Below are positions 11,956 through 23,600 of a stretch of 64,000 nt of DNA, piece by piece. Position numbers and translations under genes: made by a program. Position 1 is the stretch's first letter. Each line of letters begins with the position of its first letter. Source of the DNA: Acridotheres tristis (Eukaryota > Chordata > Aves > Passeriformes > Sturnidae); NCBI GenBank assembly GCA_037013685.1, contig CM072906.1, positions 4,935,001 to 4,999,000 of the forward strand, written 5' to 3'. The notes beneath the pieces were generated by a model that was given only the letters and a program-made list of their open reading frames with translations, ran no database searches and had not been told where the DNA came from.

Positions 11956-12823
11956 GCTTTGGGGATGATCTGTCCCAGGATGGGTTGCAGGGCTGCCATC
12001 CTGCTGTAACCCAGCAGCAGCAGCCCCAAAAGTGCAAAGAGATGACAGGCTGGAGCTGTTCCGTTGGTGGATGAGATCCGTTTTCTTACCCCTTTTTTAT
12101 TTTTTAAAAATTTACTAAGCAAGATCTCGCCTAAAGAAAAATTCCTGCCTTATCCCCATCACATCTGACAAGGAATATTAGTTTCAAATATTATTTTAAA
12201 ATATTTTATAACTAACTAGCCAGCTCCTTTGTTTATTTCAAAAGAGGACAGATATTTCTGGGATTCGATACACCCATCTTTATACTGGAGAGAAAATACC
12301 AAACAGGTATGTGGATTTATGATGCTTTTTCTAAGCTCCAGGTGGTAATTACAATTAATGATCTGGCGGGGTGGTGGCAGCTGAAAAACTGTGATTTCTC
12401 CTGAAGTTATTTGATAGTTAAAAAGTGGAAGAAGTGATAAATAGAGAACTGGGGTTCACTCCAGCTGTGGCCAAGGGGTACAGAGGAGACCAAAAGGCAT
12501 GAAAGGGCCTGTGGGGTCCTGTGCCCAGGTGGGAGGAGGGAGTTTTCACTGGGGGCAAAAAGCTGGCTGGGTACTGTGGTCTGCTCTGGTGTGTTATTTG
12601 GGGTGAAAGCAGGGACTTTCTCTGCCCCACGTTAAAGCCCTGATCCTTCCCTGTGAGTTTTGTACCATCCCTGGTGGTCAGTGCTTGTGCAGGATGGGGG
12701 TGATGGAGGATTTGCTGCTTCTTCCATCGGGTCCATGGTGAGGGGTGGCTTCACAGGACACCTGACAGCTTGGGAACGTTGGTGTGAAGGGACTTCCATG
12801 AACCCACCTTCAGCAGTGCTTTA

Positions 12824-13012
12824 AATCATAGAATCATCACAAAATCACAGAATGGTTTGGGCTTGAAGGGACTTTAAACCCCATCCCATTCCACCCTCCT
12901 GCCATGGGCAGGACACCTTCCACTAGCCCAGGTTTCTCCATGCCCTGTCCAACCTGGCCTTGGACACTCCCAGGGATGGGGCATCCACAACTTCTCTGAG
13001 TGATGTTAAAAG
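12824..13012 (-). mobile_element. CR1 LINE 3'-end fragment
   Basis: The clearest CR1 in the window. It starts with aatcatagaatcatcac, then aatggtttgggcttgaaggg, ccatgggcaggacaccttcc, tccaacctggccttggacac, and ends near gggatggggcatccacaact. This is the reverse complement of the avian CR1 3' end, so the element lies on the minus strand and is 5'-truncated. Confidence 0.9.
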
Positions 13013-14496
13013 AAATGCTGGGTTTTCCTGCAGTGCCATAACGACTAATTACAGCTTAAAAGCAGATTTTAATCTGTGGGGATTCTGAAAGAGCCTCAAC
13101 ACCCCTGGGTTTAAGGAAAGGGGTTCAGTTTTCAGCTGAATCCTGCGCTTTGGGGTGAGGATTGAGAAGCAGCTGGAAGAGCACAGACGGAAAAGGAAAG
13201 TTGGGTTTTCCCTCTTTGGGGTCAGCACCGCAGTGGTTAATGCCCGCTGCCACCCTGCCAGGGTGCAGGAACGCGCTGGCTCCGGCACAAAAGTGGCCGG
13301 CGATGACAACGTCCCTGCGAGCAGGACGCGATGCCGGGGTTTGGCCGGGACAGGGCGGCGGAGGGGCCGTCTGTCAGCCCTGCCCCGCTGGAGAGAGGGG
13401 AGGGCCCGTGGGACAAAAGGCGACATTATTCGATGCTTCAGGAGGGATGAATGGAGTATTGAAAGCCACCACCTCAGCGAGTAGATTGGTTTTCAGCCCC
13501 CATCACTGAGCTGTCTGTCCGCTGGTGAGTCTCCTCCAGAGGCTCGGTCAGCAGGAGTCGAGCAGAGATCAGGAGATGTAACGGGGCTGTGTCCCATCCA
13601 GGGCTCCTTCCTGCACCTCCATCACCTCTTGCTGGTGCACAGAAAACCCTTTGGTCCACCATCATCTCTCCCTAGTGTGGGCAATGAAGTCCAAGCCTTG
13701 GTCTGGAGGCTCTGGAGCCCCCCCAGCCCATGGCGTGGAGGGGCCTCGGCTGGGTGGACGCCAGCACACGGTCCCACCTGGGAGCTCTTCCCATGCCATG
13801 CCTCCACATGGGAAAACCAAGAGCAGCAAAAGGCTGGATGAGGGGTTTCCATGGGAAGGAGGGGTTAGTCACTGATACAACCGATTTCAATGACCTCCCC
13901 CAAGTTTCTGACCACCAGTAGAAGAGGCAGCAGTCGTTGTGCATCCCTTCAGGAATTGGTGTGCTCCGTGTGAGCTGGAGGGACTAATTTTAGGGCTGAG
14001 CCTGACAGCCCGGCTTTGGAGCCGTGCGGGAGCATCCTCACGATGGCACTGCTCCCCCAGCGCACGCTGTCGCCAGACCGGCTGCTGGGACCGCGGGATG
14101 TGGGTCTGGGCTCCCAGAGGTGTCCCTGCCATCGGGACCAGCACCCATCCCCCTCCCAGACAGCCTGCGAGTGACACAGAGCTGGAAATCCACCCCTTCG
14201 GCAGTGAGTAGTAAATGAGGGGGAAATGGAATTTTAAGATATTTAATCTCTTTCTCTTCTACTGACATTCCCTGTTGCTGAGTGTTATCTCACAGGTGGG
14301 GTATGGCCCTTCAGCTTCATCTTGCTACTCAAAAAAAAATCACTTGTTCTCAATGAATCCAGCTGGAGTTACTTTTCATGTGTCTCCTGGTCACTGCTCC
14401 TGGAAATACTGAGAAGAGACAGGTTCACAGGTCCTGCATGGCCCTTGGTGACCACAGGTTCTCCTGGCCACTAACACTGCTGTCTGCATGTTTCAG
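13013..14496. other. Upstream region of SSC4D, no coding exon seen
   Basis: This stretch must contain or border the 5' non-coding exon(s) of SSC4D, because the first coding exon is preceded by a splice acceptor (tgcatgtttcag|g, ending at 14496). A locally CpG-rich patch at about 13240-13420 is the best candidate for the SSC4D promoter or first exon. I could not place a donor with confidence. Confidence 0.3.
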
Positions 14497-14666
14497 GGAG
14501 ACATCCTCTGGAAATTCGCCTTCAGGAGAGGAGGACTGACAAGCAGCAATGATACTCAGTCCCTGTCCGGACACCCGGCACGGCACAAGGAGGCCGGACA
14601 TCGAGCTGCTGCCTCTCTCCTTGATGCCAACCACGTTCCTCGTCCTCCTCCTCCTCAGCCCCACTG
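14497..14666 (+). CDS. SSC4D: SSC4D exon with start codon and signal peptide
   Basis: The exon starts after the acceptor tgcatgtttcag and ends CCCACTG|GTGAGC. Coding begins at ATG 14549, preceded in frame by TGA at 14537. A second in-frame ATG at 14624 would give a tidier signal peptide, [15 protein letters not shown]. The first ATG adds 25 mostly polar residues, comparable to the long N-terminus of the human protein. I cannot decide between them from sequence alone. The exon ends in phase 1. Confidence 0.8.
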
Positions 14667-17600
14667 GTGAGCTTCTGCCTGGGGCTGTGGGAGGAGTTTT
14701 AGGCATCCTGATCCCTCTCCAGCTCTCAGATTTGTGGGCAGATTTTCTCCAGGCACAGGGTTACAGTGGTGTCCCCTAGAGCACTGAGTGTGCACAGGGA
14801 CAGAGGGAACAAGTTCAGCTCTTGTGTCCCACCCTGACCTGGTTGTGACGGCAAGCCCAGCACTGAGGACAGGCAGGGAAATGGGTCAGGCAGCTGCCAG
14901 CACTGGCGACAGAGCAGTTCTGGGCTCTGAGCGAGCAGCACTCATGGGAAGATGCTGATGGCCAAGGGATGCTCCTGCAGTTTCTCCCCAGGATCTGTGG
15001 GACCAGTCCTGCCAAAGAAACGGGTGGGATGAGCACCCATCCCCCGAGGACAACAGTCCCTACTCACTCCTGGCAGACACTGTCCAGCCAGGATGGGAAG
15101 CATTCAAATAGACCTGGGAAAAGCTCTGGAATGCGGGTCCGCACGAGTGCTGAGGCAGCGCAGTTATCCCAGAGTGACTCTATCCATGTAATTACAGCCA
15201 GGCGGTGGGGAACGCATTCCTGCCTCAACAAACCCGCGCCAAGGCACAGCCAGCCAGAAAACTGGGAATTCAGGTGTAGTCAGACATCCTAATTGAGTTA
15301 AATCGGGTTTTACCTTCCCACCCCCTCAGCTGGTGCTTCACTTCCCCCTCGGGATGCTGCGCCCACACTCCCTGTGGGGACCCTGGTGGCTCTGTCGCTG
15401 TCCCCTGCATCGCCTGGCTCCCCTGGTTCTATTCATTAATGGGCACAGATTAGTCGCTAACGATTTGTCCTCCCGTTTGGTGGTTTTGTTCGGCAGCGGT
15501 GTTTACTCGAGCAGTTTCTCTTTTTCTTTTGGCTCTGTGAAGCTGGATCAGAGAAACATGGAGGGCTCTATCTCTTCTCAAAAAAGACAGTTTCCCCTTA
15601 TTCCTCATTATTGTAGACACACCAGGCATAATCTTTTCAGATCTCTCCTGATTTTGCTGGAGGATGCTCTTAAATTAATATTTCAGAGCTTTGATTTTGA
15701 CTTAAAGGGAGATGAATATTTATCAATGTTCTTTTTATCCACTGCTTTTTCGGCACTGGAGTGGACTAGGTGTCAAAAATCAATACAAACCAGGATCAAA
15801 CACTCTTCCTAGAAACCCTCGTGTCTCCCCATTTTTGGTGCAGGGGTGAGTTGAATTACCTCTACCCTGTTGTCCAGCCCACGGGGCTGCTGCATCCTTC
15901 CCTGACCTCTCCTGCAGAGCCTCTCTGCTCCCGTGGTCTCACCTGTTTAAAATCCCCAATTCTTGCTGGAATCACAGCATCCCTTTCCATGCCTGTTCCA
16001 GCTGGGGAGGTCAGGAGCACTGACCACACTGGAGCTCCCCAGCTGCTGCTGCTCATCCCAGCATCCCTGCTAAGTCATGGATACAGCCAGACAGTTGCCT
16101 TATTCTCCTTTCTCTTGGGGCTTCTAGGTCTTTCTTTGACAGCCCTGATTTCTGGCTGACTTAATGGTCTCCCAGGCAACGTCCTAGCAAGGAAAAGGGA
16201 GGTGGGTTCCTCTGCTCCGCTGTCCCCCCAGGCTCACACTGCTGCTCACGGCGTGACATCCGCCTCCCGAGCGGCTGGGATTGACCTTCACGTCACTGCT
16301 TGTGGGCTGAGTGTGAAGCAGGACAGGGCTGGTCCGAGGCAGTGGGAGGAGAAGAGGCCACAGAGGCACCCATGGGTGTTGATCAGCCCTTGGGTGCTGT
16401 AACTGGCATGGAGGCATCACAGAATCACTGAACGGTTGGGGTTGGAAGTGACCTTAAATCTTATCTAGGTCCAAACCGCCTGCCATGACACCTTCCACCT
16501 GGTTTGGAAGGATTTTGGGAGGTGTCACCCATGGGAGAGGGTTGTGCAGCCAGAGCCTCAAGCCCAGGACACCTCAGATGCCAAAGGAGATCTGTGCAGG
16601 GCTCCAGCATCAGACAACTGCTTGTGGACTGGGATGTCTACGAGGTCCAGTCACCCATCCCCAACCACCGACCCCTAGGGCATCATGTTCATGTTGCTGT
16701 GACCTCCTGGACGAGCTGGAGCCCTCAGTGACCCATGCTGGCAGCATTCCAAGGAGGATCCAACATCACTTAGCAGTGGGGCTGAGAGGGATTTTGTGCC
16801 CAAACAGCGCCCAGCTGTGGGAGATGAGGACACATCCTGCATCCTTCAAGTGCTCACCTCCCTCTAGATGAGGTTTGTTCACCCCTAAGGTGGCTGCACC
16901 CCATCAGCAGGTGTGTTGGTACTTGCACGTAATTATGGAGCTTCTAAAAAGTGGGTTTTGTTGGGGAAATAAAAGAAAAAAATCAGTTAAAATGCACACA
17001 GGGTGCAGCATCTTCCATCAGATCTCCAGTGGGTTTCTCAAGCTGGATTGATTTTCCTTGTTCCCATCTCACCACCCAAGTTTTCTATGGGGGTGATGGG
17101 GCAGGAGGATGCAGGAGCTGCCCAGGGCCCACAGCAAGGCAGCAATGGAGACAGCTATGGACAAAAAGGTGCCCAAGACCTGGGCTAAGGGAGGACCCAC
17201 CTGGAGTGGTTTCTGCTGGCCACTGGGCTCATCAGGGTCACATATGTGTCACCGTGTGCTTCAAGCACAATCTCACCAGAATAACAGTCGCTCATACGCT
17301 GCCTCAGTTTTCCCACCTATGAAGTAGATGAACGCCCTGGGGAAGGGTGTTCATTTTTCCCCACAAACACCAGGACTTTGCAGGAAAGGGAAGGGTCCAA
17401 GGGCTGCTGGGTCCTGCCAGTCCCCACCACACCCATCCCATCCCTGCTTCCATCACTTTCCAAGCTGCACCTCCTCCTCTCTGGGGAGAGCTGATCCTTT
17501 CTCTTCTCCATTGCAGGCACCACCTCTGAGCCTGAGATGTTGCCATTCCCAGGTGAGATTCTTCTCTTACAGTCACTTTTCTCCAGGAAGTTTTATAGTT

Positions 17601-20600
17601 GAAAAATGCATTTTTAGGTAAAAGAAGGGATTTGGGGAATTTAAAAAAGGAAAGATACTGGTTTGTAACAAAAAGTGGCAAGAAGAAGCTAAACTTCTTT
17701 TATAGAAAAGAAATAAAGATTCTTCATTATCCTTATTCTGCTAATTATCCTGAGAGGAGATTTCTGCCACCTCCTGCTGAGTCCCTGTCCCTGTGCCATG
17801 CATCACACACAAGTAAATAATTCCCTTGATGTGGTAGACCCTGGGCACTTCCACGCCTACTCCCCATCACCAGCAGCTTGAGAGATCATCTCCATCCCAC
17901 CAGCTCCCATGTGGGACCAGCTCTGGATGCATTTGAGGCTAATAAGAATTTGCTAATTGCATCTTGTCACTTGTCACCTATTGTAAGTCAACAAGTGGTG
18001 CCACATGTCTGCTCTTCCCTTCACCGATTGGGTTTTTGCCCATTAGCAGGCAAGTTGATGGGAGCATCACAGAGCCACAGAATGGTTTGGGTTGGAAGGG
18101 ATCTTAAAAACCATCTCATTCTACCCCTGCCATGGGCAGGGACACCTTCCACTAGACCAGGCTGCCCAAAGCCCTGCCCAGCCTGACCTTGGTGATGGTG
18201 CATCTCATTCCTGGATTCAGATGTGCTGTGTCTCCACAGCCACTGCTGCCAGCAGGTGAAGGGGAGCCCATGACCCACCAGCAGGTGGGCAGCACGAAGA
18301 CAACAACTTTGTTGTGCTACAGAGAAGAGGCAGGATTTTATTTAAGGAGCAGCAGTTTGATGTAGATTTGCTCCCCATGGCCAGTGGGGCAGAGCTCAGC
18401 GAGGAGAGAGCCCAGGCCTGGAGCTGGGGGTTTTGGAGATCTTGGCACTGCTGAGGGATCAGCTGCAGTGCTCTGGCTCTGTGTCCCTGAGTGGATCTGG
18501 CCTTGTATTCCTGTGCCCCTGTGTCCCTGTGTCCCTGTGTCCCTGTGTCCCCCTGGCCTTATGTTCCTGTGTCCCTGAGTGGATCTGACCTTGTATTCCT
18601 GTGCCCCTGTGTCCCTGTGTCCCCCTGGTCTTGTGTCCCTGTGTCCCAATATCTCTGTGTCCCTGTATCGCCCTGTTTCTGTACTGGTCCCTGCTGAGGG
18701 AGCTCTCTGTTCCCTTCCTCCCAGAGATCCGTCTCACCAACGGGCCCAGCCGGTGCCAGGGGCGAGTGGAGATCCTCTACAATGGCTCCTGGGGGACAGT
18801 CTGTGACGATGACTGGGACATCGTGGATGCCAACGTGGTGTGTCGCCAGCTGGGCTGTGGCTATGCCATCACCCTCCCAGCTGCCATGACCTTTGGCCAG
18901 GGGAGTGGGCCCATCTTCCTGGACAACGTGGACTGCAAGGGCTGGGAGGCAGCCCTGAGCGAGTGCTGGAGCCATGGCTGGGGCATCCACAACTGCTACC
19001 ACTATGAGGACGTGGCTGTTGTGTGCAATGGTAACGAGGTTGGGCTCCTTGGGGGCAAGGAGAGCAGGGGATTCCTGTGGAGTGCAAGACTTGGGGCTGC
19101 AGAGGCCTTGGTGGAGCCCAAGAGTCATATCTCAGAGCTTGGTTCTCTGACCTAGGCCAGCCAAACATCCTCAGCATCCTTCTTTCATCCCTCTCGTCAA
19201 TCCAGGTCACCTCCCAGCTCCACAGGCTGCTGCTCCATAAGGTGACCAGCCTGTTTTGTGTTCCTCGTCACTCCCAGCTCAGGGACTTTGCGCCCTCTCC
19301 AGCATGATCCCTGGGGAAAGAGCACATGCCCACCCACACTCCTGCCTCTGAGTCAGTTGCTGCCCAACTGCTCTTTCCCCTTTTGACTTGTGTTTCTTTA
19401 AATTGCTGAGATTTTCAGTAGGAAATGTTCCAAAAGGTGAGAAAAGCAGTGGAAAGTGTTTGAACTTGGCAAGTGAAAGTGGAACGGCTCCTTGACGACC
19501 CTTCTGTACCCCACACACGTTCCTCTGTCACTGTGCAAGGTTTGCTCATCAGCCAGGCATCAGTGAGCTGTGAAAGTGAGGCTGTGCAGACCTGGAGCAG
19601 CTGCTCCATAAATCCCCACGTCCTGCAGAGGCAGGGCTTGGAAAAGGAGGGATGGAAAGGCAGGGATATTGGGTTGCTGGTAGGTTGTACCAACAGCAAC
19701 CAGAGAACAGAGGTTGTGGATTGAGCAGAAAAATGAATCATGGCATTCTTGGAGAGGAGAGGTGGAAGGAGTGTAAAAGGAGGTGGGGAGCTGGGTCTGA
19801 GGGCAGAAGAGAGGCTGGAGGTGTTGGCAGAGAGCTCTGGCAGGGCAGTGCATCTGCAAACCCCTCTGTTTTCAGCTGGGGCTGGTTTGGTGCAGACCCT
19901 CCTGGAGCAGTGGGGCAGGAGGGAATTCCTCCAGCTTCGAGCTGGAGCAGCAGCAGGTGCCACCTCTCTGCTTCCCTTTGCAGAGTTCTCACCCACGCAA
20001 GTGAGCGAAGGACCGACCACCAGGACCCTCACAGTCTCGGTACAGGATGGGGAAAGTAAGCTGCTCCTCTGTCATTGTACGGGGGGGACATCCTGCCTGA
20101 GGGCAGTGTGCCCCACTGTCACCTGCTGCCTTTCTTGAAGCCTCCCAACCCTCCAGCCCTGAGGTGTAGACCCCTAGACCCCATCACTGTGCTAGCTATG
20201 GCCTCACCCTACCCCAGAGAGTCCCAAAGTTCTCAAGCCCTGTTGCTCTAAAGTTTCGCCCCTTCCTTGCTCTTTCTCACTCATTTCTTTTGCCATCACG
20301 GGCACAGCAGGGTCTGGGCACGGTGACATGGCTGTGCCACGTGCAGGGACACCACATCCTTCTCACCTCACGCTGCCACCCTCCAGGTGACGGCAGCATC
20401 CGCCTGGTGAGCGGCCCCGACACCTGCCAGGGCCGGGTGGAGATCTTCTACCGCGGGAACTGGGGCACTGTCTGCGATGATGACTGGGGCCTGAGTGATG
20501 CCAGCGTGGTCTGCAAGCAGCTGGGCTGTGGGCAAGCCCTGGATTACAAGAGCAATGCCTATTTTGGCTATGGAACTGGACGTATCCTCCTGGACAACGT

Positions 20601-23600
20601 CAACTGCGATGGCAGTGAGCCCTTCCTGTCTGCCTGCTACAGCCTGGGCTGGGGCATCCATAACTGCGGCCACCACGAGGATGCTGGGGTCATCTGCACA
20701 GGTACCAGGCAGGGCACTGCCCTCAGGGTGGGGAAAAACCCTGGGACATCCTGTTCTCCAAGCAGAAATCCTCAGAGAGATGCTGAGACGCCCAAGGCTG
20801 GACAGGGACTGGGCTCTGTGCTGTGGGAGCATCCTTGCTCCTTATCCACCCTCATCCTGGTGCTCCAGAGTAGCAACCCCATGCCGAGAGCCCACAGCCA
20901 GGGTGGTGATTAGCAGGGGAAATGCATCTGCCATGCTGCCATTTCCCTCTGCCATTTCCCTGCTCTGCTGGCTGGAAAACAAGCTGCCCATGTCCGGAAG
21001 GAGGGAGCGGCTGCCAGGGGCCGGGCACGGTGCCAGGCCCAGCCTGCCTCCCCTTCCCCTCCTGAAATGATGTATTCCTGCCATTCTCCACTGATTACTG
21101 TTTATGATGTTAATAATCCCCCTGAATTCCCTCATTATCATGGCCAATGATGGGAGCAGGAGGTGCCAGTGTTTTCCCTTTCCCACTGTTAATGGACAAA
21201 GGGAATGATGTAGGGACAAAAAAAAGGACAATTTTTTCAGGCTGGTCCTATCCTTACTAAGCATCCCCATCCCCTCTGGCATCTCCTCTGGGCACAGAGT
21301 GATGGCACCACCACACCCAGACCTTGCTCAGAGGGGCAGGGGATAATGAAGCATAAAAGGTAATGAATCCTGATGATAAATCTCCCAGGTGTCACCTCTA
21401 TCCCTCTGTGTCACCACAGGACTGGACACATCCACCATCACATCATTCACCACCTCGGTGGCCCTGGGCTCTGAGGAGACTCTCACAGCCACGGCCACAG
21501 GTAGGAGGTTGGCAGTCACTCGTCTGCGGGGGGAGCTGTGCCCTCTGTGTCCTCCTGTGACCCAGCCTGGCCACCCTGGGGTGCTGCCATGTGTGGGTGA
21601 TGCTCGGGGGGTGACATTGCCCATGGCAGGGTCTTGCCAGTGGGCAGCTATGGTGCTGGTGGGCACTGGGGCAGGGGGTGCTGGATCTGGACCCCCCAAT
21701 GCTCACATGTCCCCATGCTTGTGCCAGCAGTGACAGACAGCAGGGATCAGCCCTCCCAGGCCACTGAGGTGGTCACCACCAGGCTCCTGACCATCGAGCA
21801 GGAAAGTAAGTGTGCAGCTGCTGCTAGTCCTGCATGGGGCTCCATGGCCCTGGGGGAGTCACTCCACATCCCCAGGGCTCACCCCATGCCCCCAGGGCTC
21901 CTTCCATGTCCCCAAAGGTCATCCCATGTTCCAAGTGCTCAATCCATGCCCCAGGAATTATCTCACATCCCCAGGGATCACATCACATCTCCAGGGTTTA
22001 CTCCATGCTCACAGGGTGTTCACCCCATGATGCTCAAGGGTTCATCCCACATCTCCAGGGATTACTTCATGCTCACAGTGCTAACCCCATGCTGCTTGGG
22101 AATCACCCCATGTGCCCAGTGTCACCCACATCACCAGCACTCACCCTGTGTCCCCAGGGGCTCAGTTGACATCCCCATGGTCACCCCATGCTCTCCAGGG
22201 GTTACCCCATAACCCAAAGACTCACCCCATGCCCACAAGGGTTTGCTCCACACCCCCAGAGGGTTGCACTCAGGTCTCCAGGGGTTACCCCATAACCCAG
22301 AGATTCACCCCGTGCCCACAGGGCTTTGCCCCACACCCCCAAGGGGTTACCCCATAACCCAGAGACTCACCCCGTGCCCACATGGGCTTTGCCCCACACC
22401 CCCAGGGGGTTGCACCCAGATCCCCAGGGATTACCCCAGAAACCGAGGGCTCACCCCACGCCCTTGGAGGGTCAGCAGGGGACACCGAACCCCCTGTGGA
22501 GCCCTGGTCCCCCCGGCGTCGTGGCACGCAGGTGGCGGCTTGCGGCTGGCGAACGGGAACGGGAGCTGCCGCGGGCGGGTGGAGGTGCGGCACCGCGGCA
22601 CCTGGGGCACCGTCTGCGACGACGACTGGGACTTCCCCGACGCCCAGGTGGTTTGCCGGCAGCTGGGCTGCGGCAGCGCCCTCGCCGCCACCGTGCTCGG
22701 CTCCTTCGGCTACGGCAGCGGGCCCGTGCTGCTGGATAACGTGGGCTGCGGCGGCGGCGAGGCCAGCCTGGCCGACTGCTTCCACCTGGGCTGGGGACAG
22801 CACAACTGCGGCCACCACGAGGACGCCGGGGTCATTTGCCGAGGTGAGAGTGGGGTCTGCAGGTCTCTGGTGAATCCCAGTTCAGTGGGGAAGTTAATGG
22901 ATGTAGGGAGGATTTCGGCCACGCTCACGCTGGCTGGGGGAAATGGGGTCTCCTAAATAGCCCCTACACCCCCGGGGTTTGTCCTGCACATGGCAGTCGG
23001 TGCCATGGTGTGGGTGATGGTTGGAGTGTGGCACCTCTCTGGTCTCCATTTGTGCACATCCCACCCCACATCCCTGCAGCCATCCTACACCACTGCTGGG
23101 GGGCCTCTGACCCAACCCTGTCCCTTGAATAATTTTTCCCACTTCTTCTGCACTGCACCAGGTGCTGATGACACTGAAGACCATTTCCAAGAAGCCACTG
23201 CCACAACCACCACCTTGGCCCCGACTCATCCCAAGGAGGGTAGGTACTGGGGTGTCACCTGGGGTCACAGCCCTGGGGAGGCTCCATGCTGGCACAGGGT
23301 GGAAAAAGTGGCTCAGGCAGAGGCACAAGATCTGGCAGTGCCTGGAGCAGCCCATGGGAGGGGGGAAAACTGATGACACTGTTAAGTCATGGCCTCTCCT
23401 GGTGCCCCTAAGGCTGGTTCAGGCAGAGGTGATGAACCACTGAGTGATGGACCTCAGGGTGGGGAGAGAAGGCGATGGACCAAAGGGGCAGAGCTGGGAA
23501 CAAAGGTGATGGTTCCTCCAAATTAACATCCACCACGATGCTCTGAGGGTCACCCCCAGCTCTGGCAGGTGGTCACCCCCCTGCTCCTGGCTGTGCAGAG

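Larger units (their letters stand above)
9132..12823. other. Non-coding stretch
   Basis: No exon is supported. It contains a T/G low-complexity block (10015-10125), a cluster of TCF/LEF-like and homeodomain-like motifs (10768-10880), a pyrimidine tract (11880-11955) and an AT-rich patch near 12170-12260. It may include upstream regulatory DNA of SSC4D. Confidence 0.4.

Noticed and set aside
5516..14496. A ZP3-like gene expected by mammalian gene order
   Set aside because: No zona pellucida domain segment or cysteine pattern was found in any frame that I read.
22285..22818. Long antisense and alternative-frame ORFs over the SSC4D SRCR3 exon
   Set aside because: They are shadows of a GC-rich coding exon and of the intronic satellite; the + strand SRCR frame explains the constraint.
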